From Mesorhizobium sp. WSM3860 (GTDB lineage: Bacteria; Pseudomonadota; Alphaproteobacteria; Rhizobiales; Rhizobiaceae): a stretch of 64,000 nt of DNA. The notes under the pieces were generated by a model. That model did not search any database. It worked only from the letters and a program-made list of their open reading frames with translations, and was not told the origin of the DNA. The position numbers and the translations under genes were made by a program. Location: assembly GCF_002294995.1 (NCBI RefSeq), contig NZ_NSGF01000006.1, positions 186,001 to 250,000 on the forward strand, in the 5' to 3' direction. Of the stretch, positions 19,380 through 26,519 are shown one piece after another (within the stretch, counting starts at the first letter, position 1; each line of letters opens with the position of its first letter).

Positions 19380-21935
19380 ATGCTTTATTTCTCGCGCCTG
19401 AAGATGATCCTGATCTGGCTGGCCGTGGCCGTCACAGTGGTCCTCGCCGCGCCCAACCTGTTCCCTGCAAGCATGCTGGCGCAACTGCCGAGCTGGGTGC
19501 CGAAGCGGCAGATGACGCTCGGCCTCGACCTTCAGGGCGGCTCGCACATCCTGCTTGAGATGAATCAGAACGATCTGATCAAGGATAGGATGGAGACGAC
19601 GCGCGACGAGATCAGGACGCTGCTGCGCGACGCCAATCCCAGGATCAACTACACCGGCCTTTCCGGTTCCGGCCGCACCGTGCAGGTCCGCATCACGGAC
19701 CAGGCTCAACTCGACCAGGCCAAGAAAGTCCTGAAGCCGCTGACCGATCCGGTGGCGGCGGGACTGTTCAGCGGCGGCTCCATCCAGGAAATGTCGCTGG
19801 ATGACTCCGAGCCCGGCCTGCTCAAATTCACCGTCACCGACGCCGGCCTGAAATACCGCACCTCCACGGCTCTGTCGCAGTCGATCGAAGTGGTCGAGCG
19901 GCGCGTCAACGAGCTCGGCACGACCGAGCCGATCGTGCAGCGGCAGGGCGACGACCGCATTCTTGTCCAGGTGCCGGGCCTGCAGGATCCGCAGCGACTG
20001 AAGGAGATCCTCGGACAGACCGCCAAGCTGACCTTCCAGATGGTCGACCAGTCGATGCCTGTGCAGGATGCGCTGAAGGGCCGTCCGCCCGCGGGTTCTT
20101 CCGTCCTCTACTCGCAAGACGATCCGCCGGTCCCCTATCTCATCGAAAACCGCGTCATCGTTTCCGGCGAGAATCTGGTCGACGCGCAGGCGACCTACAA
20201 TTCGCAGACCAACGAGCCGGTGGTTTCGTTCCGTTTCGATTCCAAGGGCGCGACACGGTTCGGCCAAGCGACGGCGCAGAATGTAGGCAAGCTGTTCGCC
20301 ATCATCCTCGACAACCAGGTGATTTCGGCGCCGCAAATCCGTGAGCCGATCCTGGGCGGTACCGGCCAGATTTCCGGCAATTTCACCCCGCAGAGCGCCA
20401 ATGACCTTGCCGTGCTGCTGCGCGCCGGCGCGCTGCCGGCAACGTTGACGGTCATCGAAGAGCGCACCGTGGGTCCAGGCCTCGGCCAGGATTCCATCCA
20501 TGCCGGCAAGGTCGCCGGCGTGATCGGCTCGATCCTCGTCGTCGCCTTCATGTTCGTCGCCTACGGCTTCCTCGGCTTTCTTGCCAATATCGCGCTGGCC
20601 GTTCACGTGGCGATGATCGTTGCGCTGCTGTCGCTGCTGGGCGCCACGCTTACTTTGCCCGGCATCGCCGGTATCGTGCTCACCATCGGCATGGCGGTGG
20701 ACTCCAACGTTCTGATCTATGAACGCATCCGCGAGGAGCGCCGACTTGGCCGCTCGGTGATCCAGTCGATCGACACCGGCTTCGCCAAGGCGCTGGCGAC
20801 GATCGTCGACTCCAACGTCACCTCGCTGATTGCCACCGTGGTGCTGTTCTGGCTGGGCACCGGTCCGGTCAAGGGCTTCGCGATCACCTACGCGATCGGC
20901 ATTCTGACCACGGTCTTCACCGCCTTCACCTTCACCCGCATGCTGGTGTCGATCTGGCTGCGCCGCGCCCGTCCGAAGGAATTGCCGCGGGCGCCGGTCA
21001 CCTTCATTCCGCCCGGCACCAGGATCCCGTTCATGGGCATCCGCCGCTGGACGTTCGCTTTGTCCAGCCTGTTGTCGATCCTGTCGGTCGTCGGATTCCT
21101 GACCATCGACATCAACTACGGCATCGACTTCAAGGGCGGCTCGATGATCGAGGTGCAGTCCAAGCAGGGCGACGCCGATCTCGGTGACATCCGCAACAGG
21201 CTCTCCGAGCTCAACATAGGCGAGATCCAGGTGCAGCAGTTCGGCGCGCCGAACGACGTGCTGATCCGCGTCGGCACGCAGGACGCCGGCGAGAATGCCG
21301 AGCAGACCGTCATCGACAAGGTGCGCGGCGAACTGCAGGATCACTATGATTTCCGCCGCGTCGAGGTGGTGGGACCTACGGTCTCCGGCGAGCTCGCCAA
21401 GCAAGGCACGATCGCCATGCTCATCGCGCTGTTCGGTATCCTGCTCTATGTCTGGTTCCGCTTCGAATGGCAGTTCGCCGTCGGCGCCATCGTCGCCACG
21501 GTGCACGATGTGGTGATGACCATTGGCTTCTTCGTCATCACTGGGCTGGAGTTCAATCAATCGTCCCTGGCGGCGATCCTGACCATCATCGGCTACTCAC
21601 TGAACGACACCATCGTCGTCTATGACCGCGTCCGCGAGGATCTGCGAAAATACAAGAAGATGCCGTTGCCCCAGCTGTTGAACAACGCCATTAACGAGAC
21701 GCTGTCCAGAACCACGCTGACCTCGGTGACCACCATCCTGGCGCTGTTGGCACTGGTGCTGTTCGGCGGCGAGGTGATCCGCTCCTTCACGCTGGCAATG
21801 CTGTTCGGCGTGGTGTTCGGCACCTATTCGTCGATCTTCATCGCCGCGCCGCTGCTGATCCTGTTCAAGTTGCGGCCGCAGGCCGCGACAGCCGAAGAGG
21901 ACAAGCAGGTGAACGGCAAGGCCGTGGCGACCTGA
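19380..21935 (+). CDS. secDF: Fused SecD-SecF protein translocase subunit
   Basis: 851 residues covering both SecD (about 1-520) and SecF (about 550-851), proton-driven helpers of Sec export. The SecD half shows LGLDLQGGSHILLEM, the periplasmic P1 head, and the membrane block around GIAGIVLTIGMAVDSNVLIYERIREE. The SecF half shows NYGIDFKGGSMIEV and ILTIIGYSLNDTIVVYDRVRE. The fusion in one frame is common in Rhizobiales and Bacillus but differs from the two-gene E. coli arrangement. It is followed by a palindromic repeat and the Mth938-like gene. Confidence 0.96.
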   Translation: MLYFSRLKMILIWLAVAVTVVLAAPNLFPASMLAQLPSWVPKRQMTLGLDLQGGSHILLEMNQNDLIKDRMETTRDEIRTLLRDANPRINYTGLSGSGRTVQVRITDQAQLDQAKKVLKPLTDPVAAGLFSGGSIQEMSLDDSEPGLLKFTVTDAGLKYRTSTALSQSIEVVERRVNELGTTEPIVQRQGDDRILVQVPGLQDPQRLKEILGQTAKLTFQMVDQSMPVQDALKGRPPAGSSVLYSQDDPPVPYLIENRVIVSGENLVDAQATYNSQTNEPVVSFRFDSKGATRFGQATAQNVGKLFAIILDNQVISAPQIREPILGGTGQISGNFTPQSANDLAVLLRAGALPATLTVIEERTVGPGLGQDSIHAGKVAGVIGSILVVAFMFVAYGFLGFLANIALAVHVAMIVALLSLLGATLTLPGIAGIVLTIGMAVDSNVLIYERIREERRLGRSVIQSIDTGFAKALATIVDSNVTSLIATVVLFWLGTGPVKGFAITYAIGILTTVFTAFTFTRMLVSIWLRRARPKELPRAPVTFIPPGTRIPFMGIRRWTFALSSLLSILSVVGFLTIDINYGIDFKGGSMIEVQSKQGDADLGDIRNRLSELNIGEIQVQQFGAPNDVLIRVGTQDAGENAEQTVIDKVRGELQDHYDFRRVEVVGPTVSGELAKQGTIAMLIALFGILLYVWFRFEWQFAVGAIVATVHDVVMTIGFFVITGLEFNQSSLAAILTIIGYSLNDTIVVYDRVREDLRKYKKMPLPQLLNNAINETLSRTTLTSVTTILALLALVLFGGEVIRSFTLAMLFGVVFGTYSSIFIAAPLLILFKLRPQAATAEEDKQVNGKAVAT

Positions 21936-21942
21936 TGCCGCC

Positions 21943-22058
21943 AGAGCCGGATGATTTCAGGTCGAGTCGACCTGAAATCTGAATCCGGCTCTAAGTCAAA
22001 GAGATAGAGCATGATGTCGTCCGAAAACCGCTCCACACTTTTCGGCATCATGCTCTAG
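21943..22058. repeat. Composite palindromic repeat, copy A
   Basis: Two adjacent inverted structures. The first is AGCCGGAT-GATTTCAGGTCGA...TCGACCTGAAATC...ATCCGGCT. The second is TAGAGCATGATGTCG...CGGCATCATGCTCTA, with ACCGCTCCACACTTTTC in its centre. A close copy in reverse orientation lies at 57534-57641. The element fills nearly the whole gap between secDF and the Mth938-like gene. Confidence 0.8.
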
Positions 22059-22062
22059 ACCC

Positions 22063-22452
22063 ATGGCCAAAGGCATCATCATCCGCGAGGCGCATTTCCC
22101 GGGCAGGGCGCCGATCGAGGCCTATGGCAATGGCGGGTTCCGCTTTGCCGACATGTCGCATCGGGGCTCGCTGCTCTGCCTGCCGTCAGGCATCCATGGC
22201 TGGGAGCCGGCCGATCCGCTGGCACTGAAAGCTTCGGACTTCGACAAGCTGTTCGCTCAGGGCGACAAGGTCGAAATCCTGCTGGTCGGCACGGGCAAGG
22301 ATCTGCGGCCGCTGCCGGCGGCGCTGCGCTCCACGCTGAAAGAGGCTGGCATCTCGGCCGACCCGATGTCGACGGGTGCGGCCGTGCGGACCTACAACGT
22401 GCTGCTGGCCGAAGACCGTGCTGTGGCCGCAGCGCTCATTGCCGTCGATTGA
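22063..22452 (+). CDS. Mth938-domain (DUF498) protein, NDUFAF3-like
   Basis: 129 residues, a complete Mth938-like domain. The N-terminal FPGRAPIEAYGNGGFRFADM is followed by CLPSGIHGWEP, VEILLVGTGKDLRPLP and MSTGAAVRTYNVLLAEDRAV, the family core with the GTG turn. The eukaryotic relative NDUFAF3 is a complex I assembly factor, and its bacterial relatives sit next to secDF in many alphaproteobacteria. The next gene, abutting directly (stop followed at once by ATG), resembles another complex I factor, NDUFAF6. No biochemical role can be read from the sequence. Confidence 0.85.
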   Translation: MAKGIIIREAHFPGRAPIEAYGNGGFRFADMSHRGSLLCLPSGIHGWEPADPLALKASDFDKLFAQGDKVEILLVGTGKDLRPLPAALRSTLKEAGISADPMSTGAAVRTYNVLLAEDRAVAAALIAVD

Positions 22453-23328
22453 ATGGCCGGCGGATCGACCATTGTCATGGAGGCGGTGCGCGCCGCCGAT
22501 CCTGACCGCTATCTCTCGGCACTCTACGCCCCGGCCGACAAGCGCGACGCGTTGCTTGCGCTCTATGCCTTCAATGCCGAGGTCGCCAGCGTTCGCGACC
22601 GCATCCACGAGCCGCTGCCGGGCGAGGTTCGGCTGCAATGGTGGCGCGATGTCATTATGGCCGAGGGCGAGGCGGAGACAGGTCATCCCACCGCCGACGC
22701 GCTGAGGGCGGCGATCGCCGCCAACCATCTGCCGAAGGCCGCTTTCGAGAACATGCTCGAAGCGCGTATCTTCGATCTCTACGACGATCCGATGCCGTCG
22801 CGGACCGACCTGGAGGGATATTGCGGCGAGACGGCCGCGGCGCTCATCCAGCTTGCGGCGATGGTGCTCGATCCGAATGCCGCGCAACGCTTTGCCGAAC
22901 TGGCGGGCAGGGCGGGCTGCGCGCAGGCCATCACCGGCTTGCTGCTTTTGTTGCCGCTGCACCGTCGGCGTGGACAGTGCTTCATCCCCTCCGATATCCT
23001 GGCAGCCGCGGGCTCGTCGCCGGAAGAGTTCGTCAAGGGCGACGGCGATGCCGCCGCGGAGCGCGCGGTTGCGGCGATGATCGCGCTGGCGCGAGAGCAT
23101 CTCGGCGCTTTCGAGAAGGGCGCGTCGGCTCTCCCCGCGTCGTTGCGCCCCGCCTTCCTGCCGCTGGCGCTGACCCGTGCTTATCTCGACAAGATGGAGA
23201 AGGCGGGTCGATCGCCCCTCGGCAACACTGCGACGCTTTCAACCTTGGGCCGGCACTGGCGGCTCTTGCGTCATGCGATGCGAGGCTGGGCAATGGCGGC
23301 TTCGCTAAGAACGACGGCGAGGCGCTGA
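22453..23328 (+). CDS. Squalene/phytoene synthase-fold protein, NDUFAF6-like
   Basis: 291 residues of the trans-prenyltransferase fold. Characteristic stretches are YAFNAEVASVRDRIHEP, EVRLQWWRD and YCGETAAALIQLA, then AQAITGLLLLLPLHRRRGQC and FIPSDILAAAGSSPEEF. The two Asp-rich DxxxD motifs that true squalene or phytoene synthases use to bind diphosphate are not present: the first reads EVASVRD and the second region lacks the pair. This pattern resembles mitochondrial NDUFAF6 rather than a carotenoid enzyme. No other carotenoid genes are nearby, and the preceding gene resembles NDUFAF3, so a respiratory-assembly role is plausible. That role is inferred. Confidence 0.82.
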   Translation: MAGGSTIVMEAVRAADPDRYLSALYAPADKRDALLALYAFNAEVASVRDRIHEPLPGEVRLQWWRDVIMAEGEAETGHPTADALRAAIAANHLPKAAFENMLEARIFDLYDDPMPSRTDLEGYCGETAAALIQLAAMVLDPNAAQRFAELAGRAGCAQAITGLLLLLPLHRRRGQCFIPSDILAAAGSSPEEFVKGDGDAAAERAVAAMIALAREHLGAFEKGASALPASLRPAFLPLALTRAYLDKMEKAGRSPLGNTATLSTLGRHWRLLRHAMRGWAMAASLRTTARR

Positions 23329-23332
23329 ATCA

Positions 23333-23604
23333 TCAGCATCTCGTGCCAGCTACGAAATCCGGTTCTTCATTCTGTATCGCCTCGTCGAGTGGCACAGCGG
23401 GCCTCTTGTCCTCGATCGAAGCCTTCACGCGCGCCCGAATTAAAGCCATGCGCGCTCGGCATTTCTTCCTCCTCGCGCTGGAAGGCGCGCAGCGCTGCGC
23501 GAATGACTTCGCGCAGATCCAAACGAGCCGTCCTCGTCTTTCTCGCGGATCGTGCGCGCCATAGCCGGCGTGACGGCGACGGACAATTTCTCGGCGGATT
23601 CCAT
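23333..23604 (-). pseudogene. ParD-like antitoxin relic with two frameshifts
   Basis: Three reading frames on the minus strand join into one ParD-like protein. The first frame starts at ATG 23602-23604 with MESAEKLSVAVTPAMARTIR, then DEDGSFGSA. The second gives REVIRAALRAFQREEEE. The third gives IRARVKASIEDKRPAVPLDE. These are consecutive parts of the ribbon-helix-helix ParD antitoxin family, so at least two frameshifts have broken the gene. No ParE toxin follows: the next sequence is the 3' end of the NDUFAF6-like gene. The original C-terminus is uncertain. The remainder of the 345-base gap up to 23673 holds nothing else recognisable. Confidence 0.75.
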
Positions 23605-23673
23605 CGCACTTGCTCCATGCATGAAGTAGGATGGTATCTTGCTCCGCCCGAGGATCAATGCCCAAGTGCGCTC

Positions 23674-24189
23674 TTAGCTGATACGCTGGCCAGAGCCGAG
23701 ATAGCGTCCGGATTCGCCACCCATCGCATCAGTGAAATTGGCCTCCAGCTCGACCAGCGCGTCGACGACTGCTGGTGCCTCCGAGGGCGGAGTTACGGAT
23801 TTGAAGCTGGCGCACACGTAGACACCGCGGGGGTGCGACGGGTCCAGCCGGGCTTGAATGGTCCAATACGCAGAGAGCGAATATAGCGTCTTCATGAAAT
23901 CGATCAGGATTTGCTCGGTGTAAGGGCCGGGAAGGCGCCTTACAGCAATAATCCTCTTCAGGCTTCGGTCCCGATTCTCGATGTAACGTTCATTGTCGTA
24001 TAGCCAACCTTTGCCGCCATGTGGCTGGCCAATCAGTGCCTCCAGCGCCGGTATATGAACCTCGCGCAGTTTCTGCAGGCTCTTGCAGCGAAGATAGATG
24101 CTCCAGACACTGTCGTAGCCACCCACATAAGGCTCTTCGCTTACTGGCAAGCCAGGCGGAAGGAGCTGAGGCAGGGAGCGCGCCGGCAT
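23674..24189 (-). CDS. Hypothetical protein downstream of trmFO
   Basis: 171 residues, soluble, with no family recognised. Distinct stretches include PYVGGYDSVWSIYLRCKSLQ, KRIIAVRRLPGPYTEQILID and ALVELEANFTDAMGG. No signal peptide or membrane segment is evident. The start lies 4 bases after the trmFO stop, which suggests translational coupling, but the product does not resemble a tRNA-modification enzyme. It might be a recently acquired accessory gene. Confidence that it is coding rests on its length, its coupling and the unlikely alternative frames. Confidence 0.6.
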   Translation of the reverse strand: MPARSLPQLLPPGLPVSEEPYVGGYDSVWSIYLRCKSLQKLREVHIPALEALIGQPHGGKGWLYDNERYIENRDRSLKRIIAVRRLPGPYTEQILIDFMKTLYSLSAYWTIQARLDPSHPRGVYVCASFKSVTPPSEAPAVVDALVELEANFTDAMGGESGRYLGSGQRIS

Positions 24190-24192
24190 AGG

Positions 24193-25602
24193 CTACGCTG
24201 CCGCATCCGTCTCGGAAGCCAGCCCCAGCCATTCGCGGCAATCGGCCAATGCGCGCGCCGTGATCGCGCGGCGCTTGGCGACGGTCTTGTCCTTGCCGCG
24301 CAGGCGCTTGCCTTCGGACTTTGGAGCCTCGACCGGCGGGAACAGGCCGAAATTGACGTTCATCGGCTGGAACGAGCGTTTGCCCGGCTCGTCGTCGGAG
24401 ACGATGTGGCCGCCGGTAATGTGGTTGAGCAGCGCTCCGAAGGCCGTGGTCGACGGCGGCAGCGAGGCCGCCCGGCCGAGCCGTTCGGCCGCGGCGAAGC
24501 GGCCGGCGAGCAGGCCAATCGCGGCGCTTTCGACATAGCCTTCGCAACCGGTGATCTGGCCGGCAAAACGCAGGCCAGGGCGCGACTTCAGCTGCAGCGA
24601 GGGATCGAGCAGCGTCGGCGAGTTGATGTAAGTGTTGCGGTGCAGGCCGCCGAGGCGGGCGAATTCGGCATTCTCCAGTCCGGGAATGGTGCGGAAGATG
24701 CACACCTGCTCGGCATGCTTCAGCTTGGTCTGGAAACCGACCATGTTGTAGAGCGTGCCCAGCGCATTGTCCTGGCGAAGCTGCACGACCGCATAGGCCT
24801 TGACCGACGGATTGTGGACGTTGGTCAGCCCCATCGGCTTCATCGGCCCATAGCGCAGCGTCTCGACGCCGCGCTCGGCCATCACCTCGATCGGCAGGCA
24901 GCCGTCGAAATAGGGCGTGCCTTCCCACTGCTTGAACTCGGTCTTTTGGCCCTCCAGCAACGCCGCCACGAAGGCGAGATATTGCTCCTTGTCCATCGGG
25001 CAGTTGATGTAGTCCTTGCCGGTGCCGCCGGGGCCAACTTTGTCATAGCGCGACTGGAACCAGCAGGTGTTCATATCGATGGTGTCGAAATGCACGATCG
25101 GCGCGATGGCGTCGAAGAAGGCCAGCGCATCGGCGCCGGTTGCTTCGGCAATCGACTGCGCAAGTGAGGGCGCGGTCAGCGGACCGGTGGCGATGATCGC
25201 CTGGTCCCAATCCGCCGGCGGCAGTCCAGGCACTTCCTCGCGCTGGATGGTGATCAGCGGATGCGCTTTGATTTTTGCGGTTACTGCATCGGAAAAACCG
25301 TCGCGGTCGACGGCTAAAGCGCCGCCGGCCGGGACCTGGTGCGCGTCGCCGGCGCTCATAATCAGCGAGCCGGCGAGCCGCATCTCGGCATGCAGCAAGC
25401 CAACCGCATTGGTCTCGGCGTCGTCCGAGCGAAACGAGTTGGAGCAGACGAGCTCGGCGAGCCCGTCGGTCTTGTGCGCGTCGGTGCCGCGCACCGGGCG
25501 CATCTCGTGCAGCACGACCGGCACGCCGGCTTCTGCGATCTGCCATGCGGCTTCGGAGCCGGCGAGGCCGCCGCCGATGACGTGAACGGGATCTTTGCTC
25601 AT
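24193..25602 (-). CDS. trmFO: Methylenetetrahydrofolate-tRNA-(uracil-5-)-methyltransferase
   Basis: FAD- and folate-dependent enzyme that makes m5U54 in the tRNA T-loop; 469 residues. The N-terminal dinucleotide-binding motif is [19 protein letters not shown]. Family blocks include [16 protein letters not shown] (active-site Cys), [20 protein letters not shown] and [19 protein letters not shown]. The start at ATG 25600-25602 ([12 protein letters not shown]) is chosen over the in-frame upstream ATG at 25638 because it gives the family N-terminus. The C-terminal 40 residues are Lys/Arg-rich. Confidence 0.95.
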   Translation of the reverse strand: MSKDPVHVIGGGLAGSEAAWQIAEAGVPVVLHEMRPVRGTDAHKTDGLAELVCSNSFRSDDAETNAVGLLHAEMRLAGSLIMSAGDAHQVPAGGALAVDRDGFSDAVTAKIKAHPLITIQREEVPGLPPADWDQAIIATGPLTAPSLAQSIAEATGADALAFFDAIAPIVHFDTIDMNTCWFQSRYDKVGPGGTGKDYINCPMDKEQYLAFVAALLEGQKTEFKQWEGTPYFDGCLPIEVMAERGVETLRYGPMKPMGLTNVHNPSVKAYAVVQLRQDNALGTLYNMVGFQTKLKHAEQVCIFRTIPGLENAEFARLGGLHRNTYINSPTLLDPSLQLKSRPGLRFAGQITGCEGYVESAAIGLLAGRFAAAERLGRAASLPPSTTAFGALLNHITGGHIVSDDEPGKRSFQPMNVNFGLFPPVEAPKSEGKRLRGKDKTVAKRRAITARALADCREWLGLASETDAAA

Positions 25603-25670
25603 GAGCGCCGAGATAGTCGCTTGGCGCGGCGAATGCAATTGCCGGCTTCGACGGGCCGACTACCTCCAAA

Positions 25671-25796
25671 ACAACAACACCCGCCGGGGGAGGAGGTCCG
25701 GCGGGTGTCGTTTTGGGGGTCGATCCTCGGGAGGAGGTGAAGATCGACCATATTCGTCATTGCCGGGGAGGAGGTCGGCTTTGACGAAATTCCTTC
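25671..25796 (-). ncRNA. CCUCCUCCC-loop hairpin module, distal copy (three hairpins)
   Basis: On the minus strand three hairpins each expose ACCUCCUCCC in the loop. They lie at 25753-25787 (7+4 bp stem with an internal 2x2 loop), 25718-25749 (8 bp, then a mismatch and 2 bp) and 25677-25708 (11 bp perfect, ACACCCGCCGG/CCGGCGGGTGT). The plus-strand loops read GGGAGGAGGT at 25766, 25729 and 25688. The module is a diverged duplicate of 25827-25947, with stems changed but still paired. The final GC-rich stem is followed on the minus strand by a U-rich stretch and may also terminate transcription. The pattern matches CcsR / cuckoo sRNAs. Confidence 0.8.
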
Positions 25797-25826
25797 CGCC
25801 AAATGAAGGGGCGGATCCTTTCTGGA

Positions 25827-25947
25827 GAACAACGCCCGCCGGGGGAGGAGGTCCGGCGGGCGCCGTTTCGGTGGTCAACCTTTGGGAGGAGGTAAAGGCT
25901 GACCGTATCCGTCAGGGTCGGGGAGGAGGTCGACCCTGGCGAGATTC
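25827..25947 (-). ncRNA. CCUCCUCCC-loop hairpin module, proximal copy (three hairpins)
   Basis: Directly downstream (minus strand) of the second DUF1127 gene are three hairpins: 25913-25938 (8 bp, CAGGGTCG/CGACCCTG), 25873-25904 (5+4 bp with one mismatch) and 25833-25862 (10 bp, CGCCCGCCGG/CCGGCGGGCG). Each has the loop GGGAGGAGGT on the plus strand, so ACCUCCUCCC in the RNA. This is the arrangement of Rhodobacter CcsR sRNAs, which are processed from a transcript starting in a DUF1127 gene and are stress-induced. The loop is complementary to GGAGG-type ribosome-binding sites. Function here is inferred from that parallel. Confidence 0.82.
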
Positions 25948-25951
25948 CTTA

Positions 25952-26092
25952 TCAAACCGCCTTGCGGGCGATCATTTTGATCTCGTTGCGAACGATGCCG
26001 AGATCATGGAGCTGGCGGTTCGAAAGCCGACCCAGCTCAGAAACCGTCTCGCGATAAACGCGCCAGTTACGGTAGCTGCGGATCAGGTTCAT
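25952..26092 (-). CDS. DUF1127 small protein 2
   Basis: 46 residues: MNLIRSYRNWRVYRETVSEL, then LSNRQLHDLGIVRNEI and ARKAV. DUF1127 proteins are small, Arg-rich and end in a 'DLGI.R.EI' helix. It has the same length as the gene just upstream (26144-26284) and differs at several conservative positions, so it is a tandem duplicate. Its stop is only 4 bases before the first CCUCCUCCC module. A related DUF1127 protein in Rhodobacter (CcaF1) influences RNA turnover. The role here is inferred. Confidence 0.85.
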   Translation of the reverse strand: MNLIRSYRNWRVYRETVSELGRLSNRQLHDLGIVRNEIKMIARKAV

Positions 26093-26116
26093 TGTCTTGC
26101 TCTTCTCAAAAACTGG

Positions 26117-26138
26117 TTCGGACCATTCGGGGTCCGAA
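26117..26138 (-). promoter_or_regulatory. Hairpin between the two DUF1127 genes
   Basis: Perfect 8-bp inverted repeat TTCGGACC / GGTCCGAA with loop ATTCGG, in the 51-base gap. It has no T run, so it is more likely a processing or stability element than a terminator. Confidence 0.5.
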
Positions 26139-26143
26139 GCGGA

Positions 26144-26284
26144 TTAGACCGCCTTGCGGGCGACGTAGTGGATGTCGCTGCGGCTGATGCCGAGGTCGGT
26201 CAGTTCACGGTTCGACAGGCGGCTCAGCTCGGAAACGGTTTCCCGGTAGCGGCGCCAGTTGCGGTAGTTGCGGATCAGGTTCAT
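26144..26284 (-). CDS. DUF1127 small protein 1
   Basis: 46 residues starting at ATG 26282-26284: MNLIRNYRNWRRYRETVSEL, then LSNRELTDLGISRSDIHY and ARKAV, a full DUF1127 domain. The frame is open further upstream, but that extension has no DUF1127 similarity. It is the first gene of the DUF1127-DUF1127-hairpin transcript. The 235 bases upstream (to 26519) contain a 9-base direct repeat (26385-26407) and must contain the promoter. I found no convincing RpoH-type match by eye. Confidence 0.87.
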   Translation of the reverse strand: MNLIRNYRNWRRYRETVSELSRLSNRELTDLGISRSDIHYVARKAV

Positions 26285-26384
26285 GGTAGTGCTCGTTTCG
26301 TCTTTGGTTCGGATCATTCCGTTTGCGTACGAACGGAAAATAGGCAGGGTCATATCGGTTTAAAAGTGCCATTGGCGCATGGCA

Positions 26385-26407
26385 GCAATGCAAATTGTGC
26401 AATGCAA
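26385..26407. promoter_or_regulatory. Direct repeat GCAATGCAA upstream of the DUF1127 locus
   Basis: GCAATGCAA at 26385-26393 and again at 26399-26407, a 14-base period, about 100 bases upstream of the first DUF1127 start. It could be a regulator site or chance. Confidence 0.3.
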
Positions 26408-26519
26408 CATTAGCGGCGATTCACGCTTGCGACATAAGAAAGACCCGAATCGGAAAATGCCGTTGCGTCAACGATTTGGCGCCTGCGGTTGAAAAAATGG
26501 CCAAGCTCGGGGGGAAGGA

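Noticed and set aside
19326..21560. 744-codon open frame on the minus strand opposite secDF
   Set aside because: High-GC antisense shadow: it lies wholly opposite a textbook SecDF and its product is His/Asp/Arg-rich without any domain.
22453..23328. Carotenoid or hopanoid phytoene/squalene synthase
   Set aside because: The DxxxD diphosphate-binding motifs are absent and no other isoprenoid genes are nearby.
25688..25930. GGGAGGAGGT sites as plus-strand ribosome-binding sites for small peptides
   Set aside because: They are not followed by start codons with useful frames, and all sit inside hairpins that make sense on the minus strand after DUF1127.
25671..25947. CRISPR-like regular repeats at the GGGAGGAGGT sites
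   Set aside because: The common part is only 10 bases and each lies in a hairpin loop with a different stem; there are no fixed-length repeats or spacers and no cas genes.
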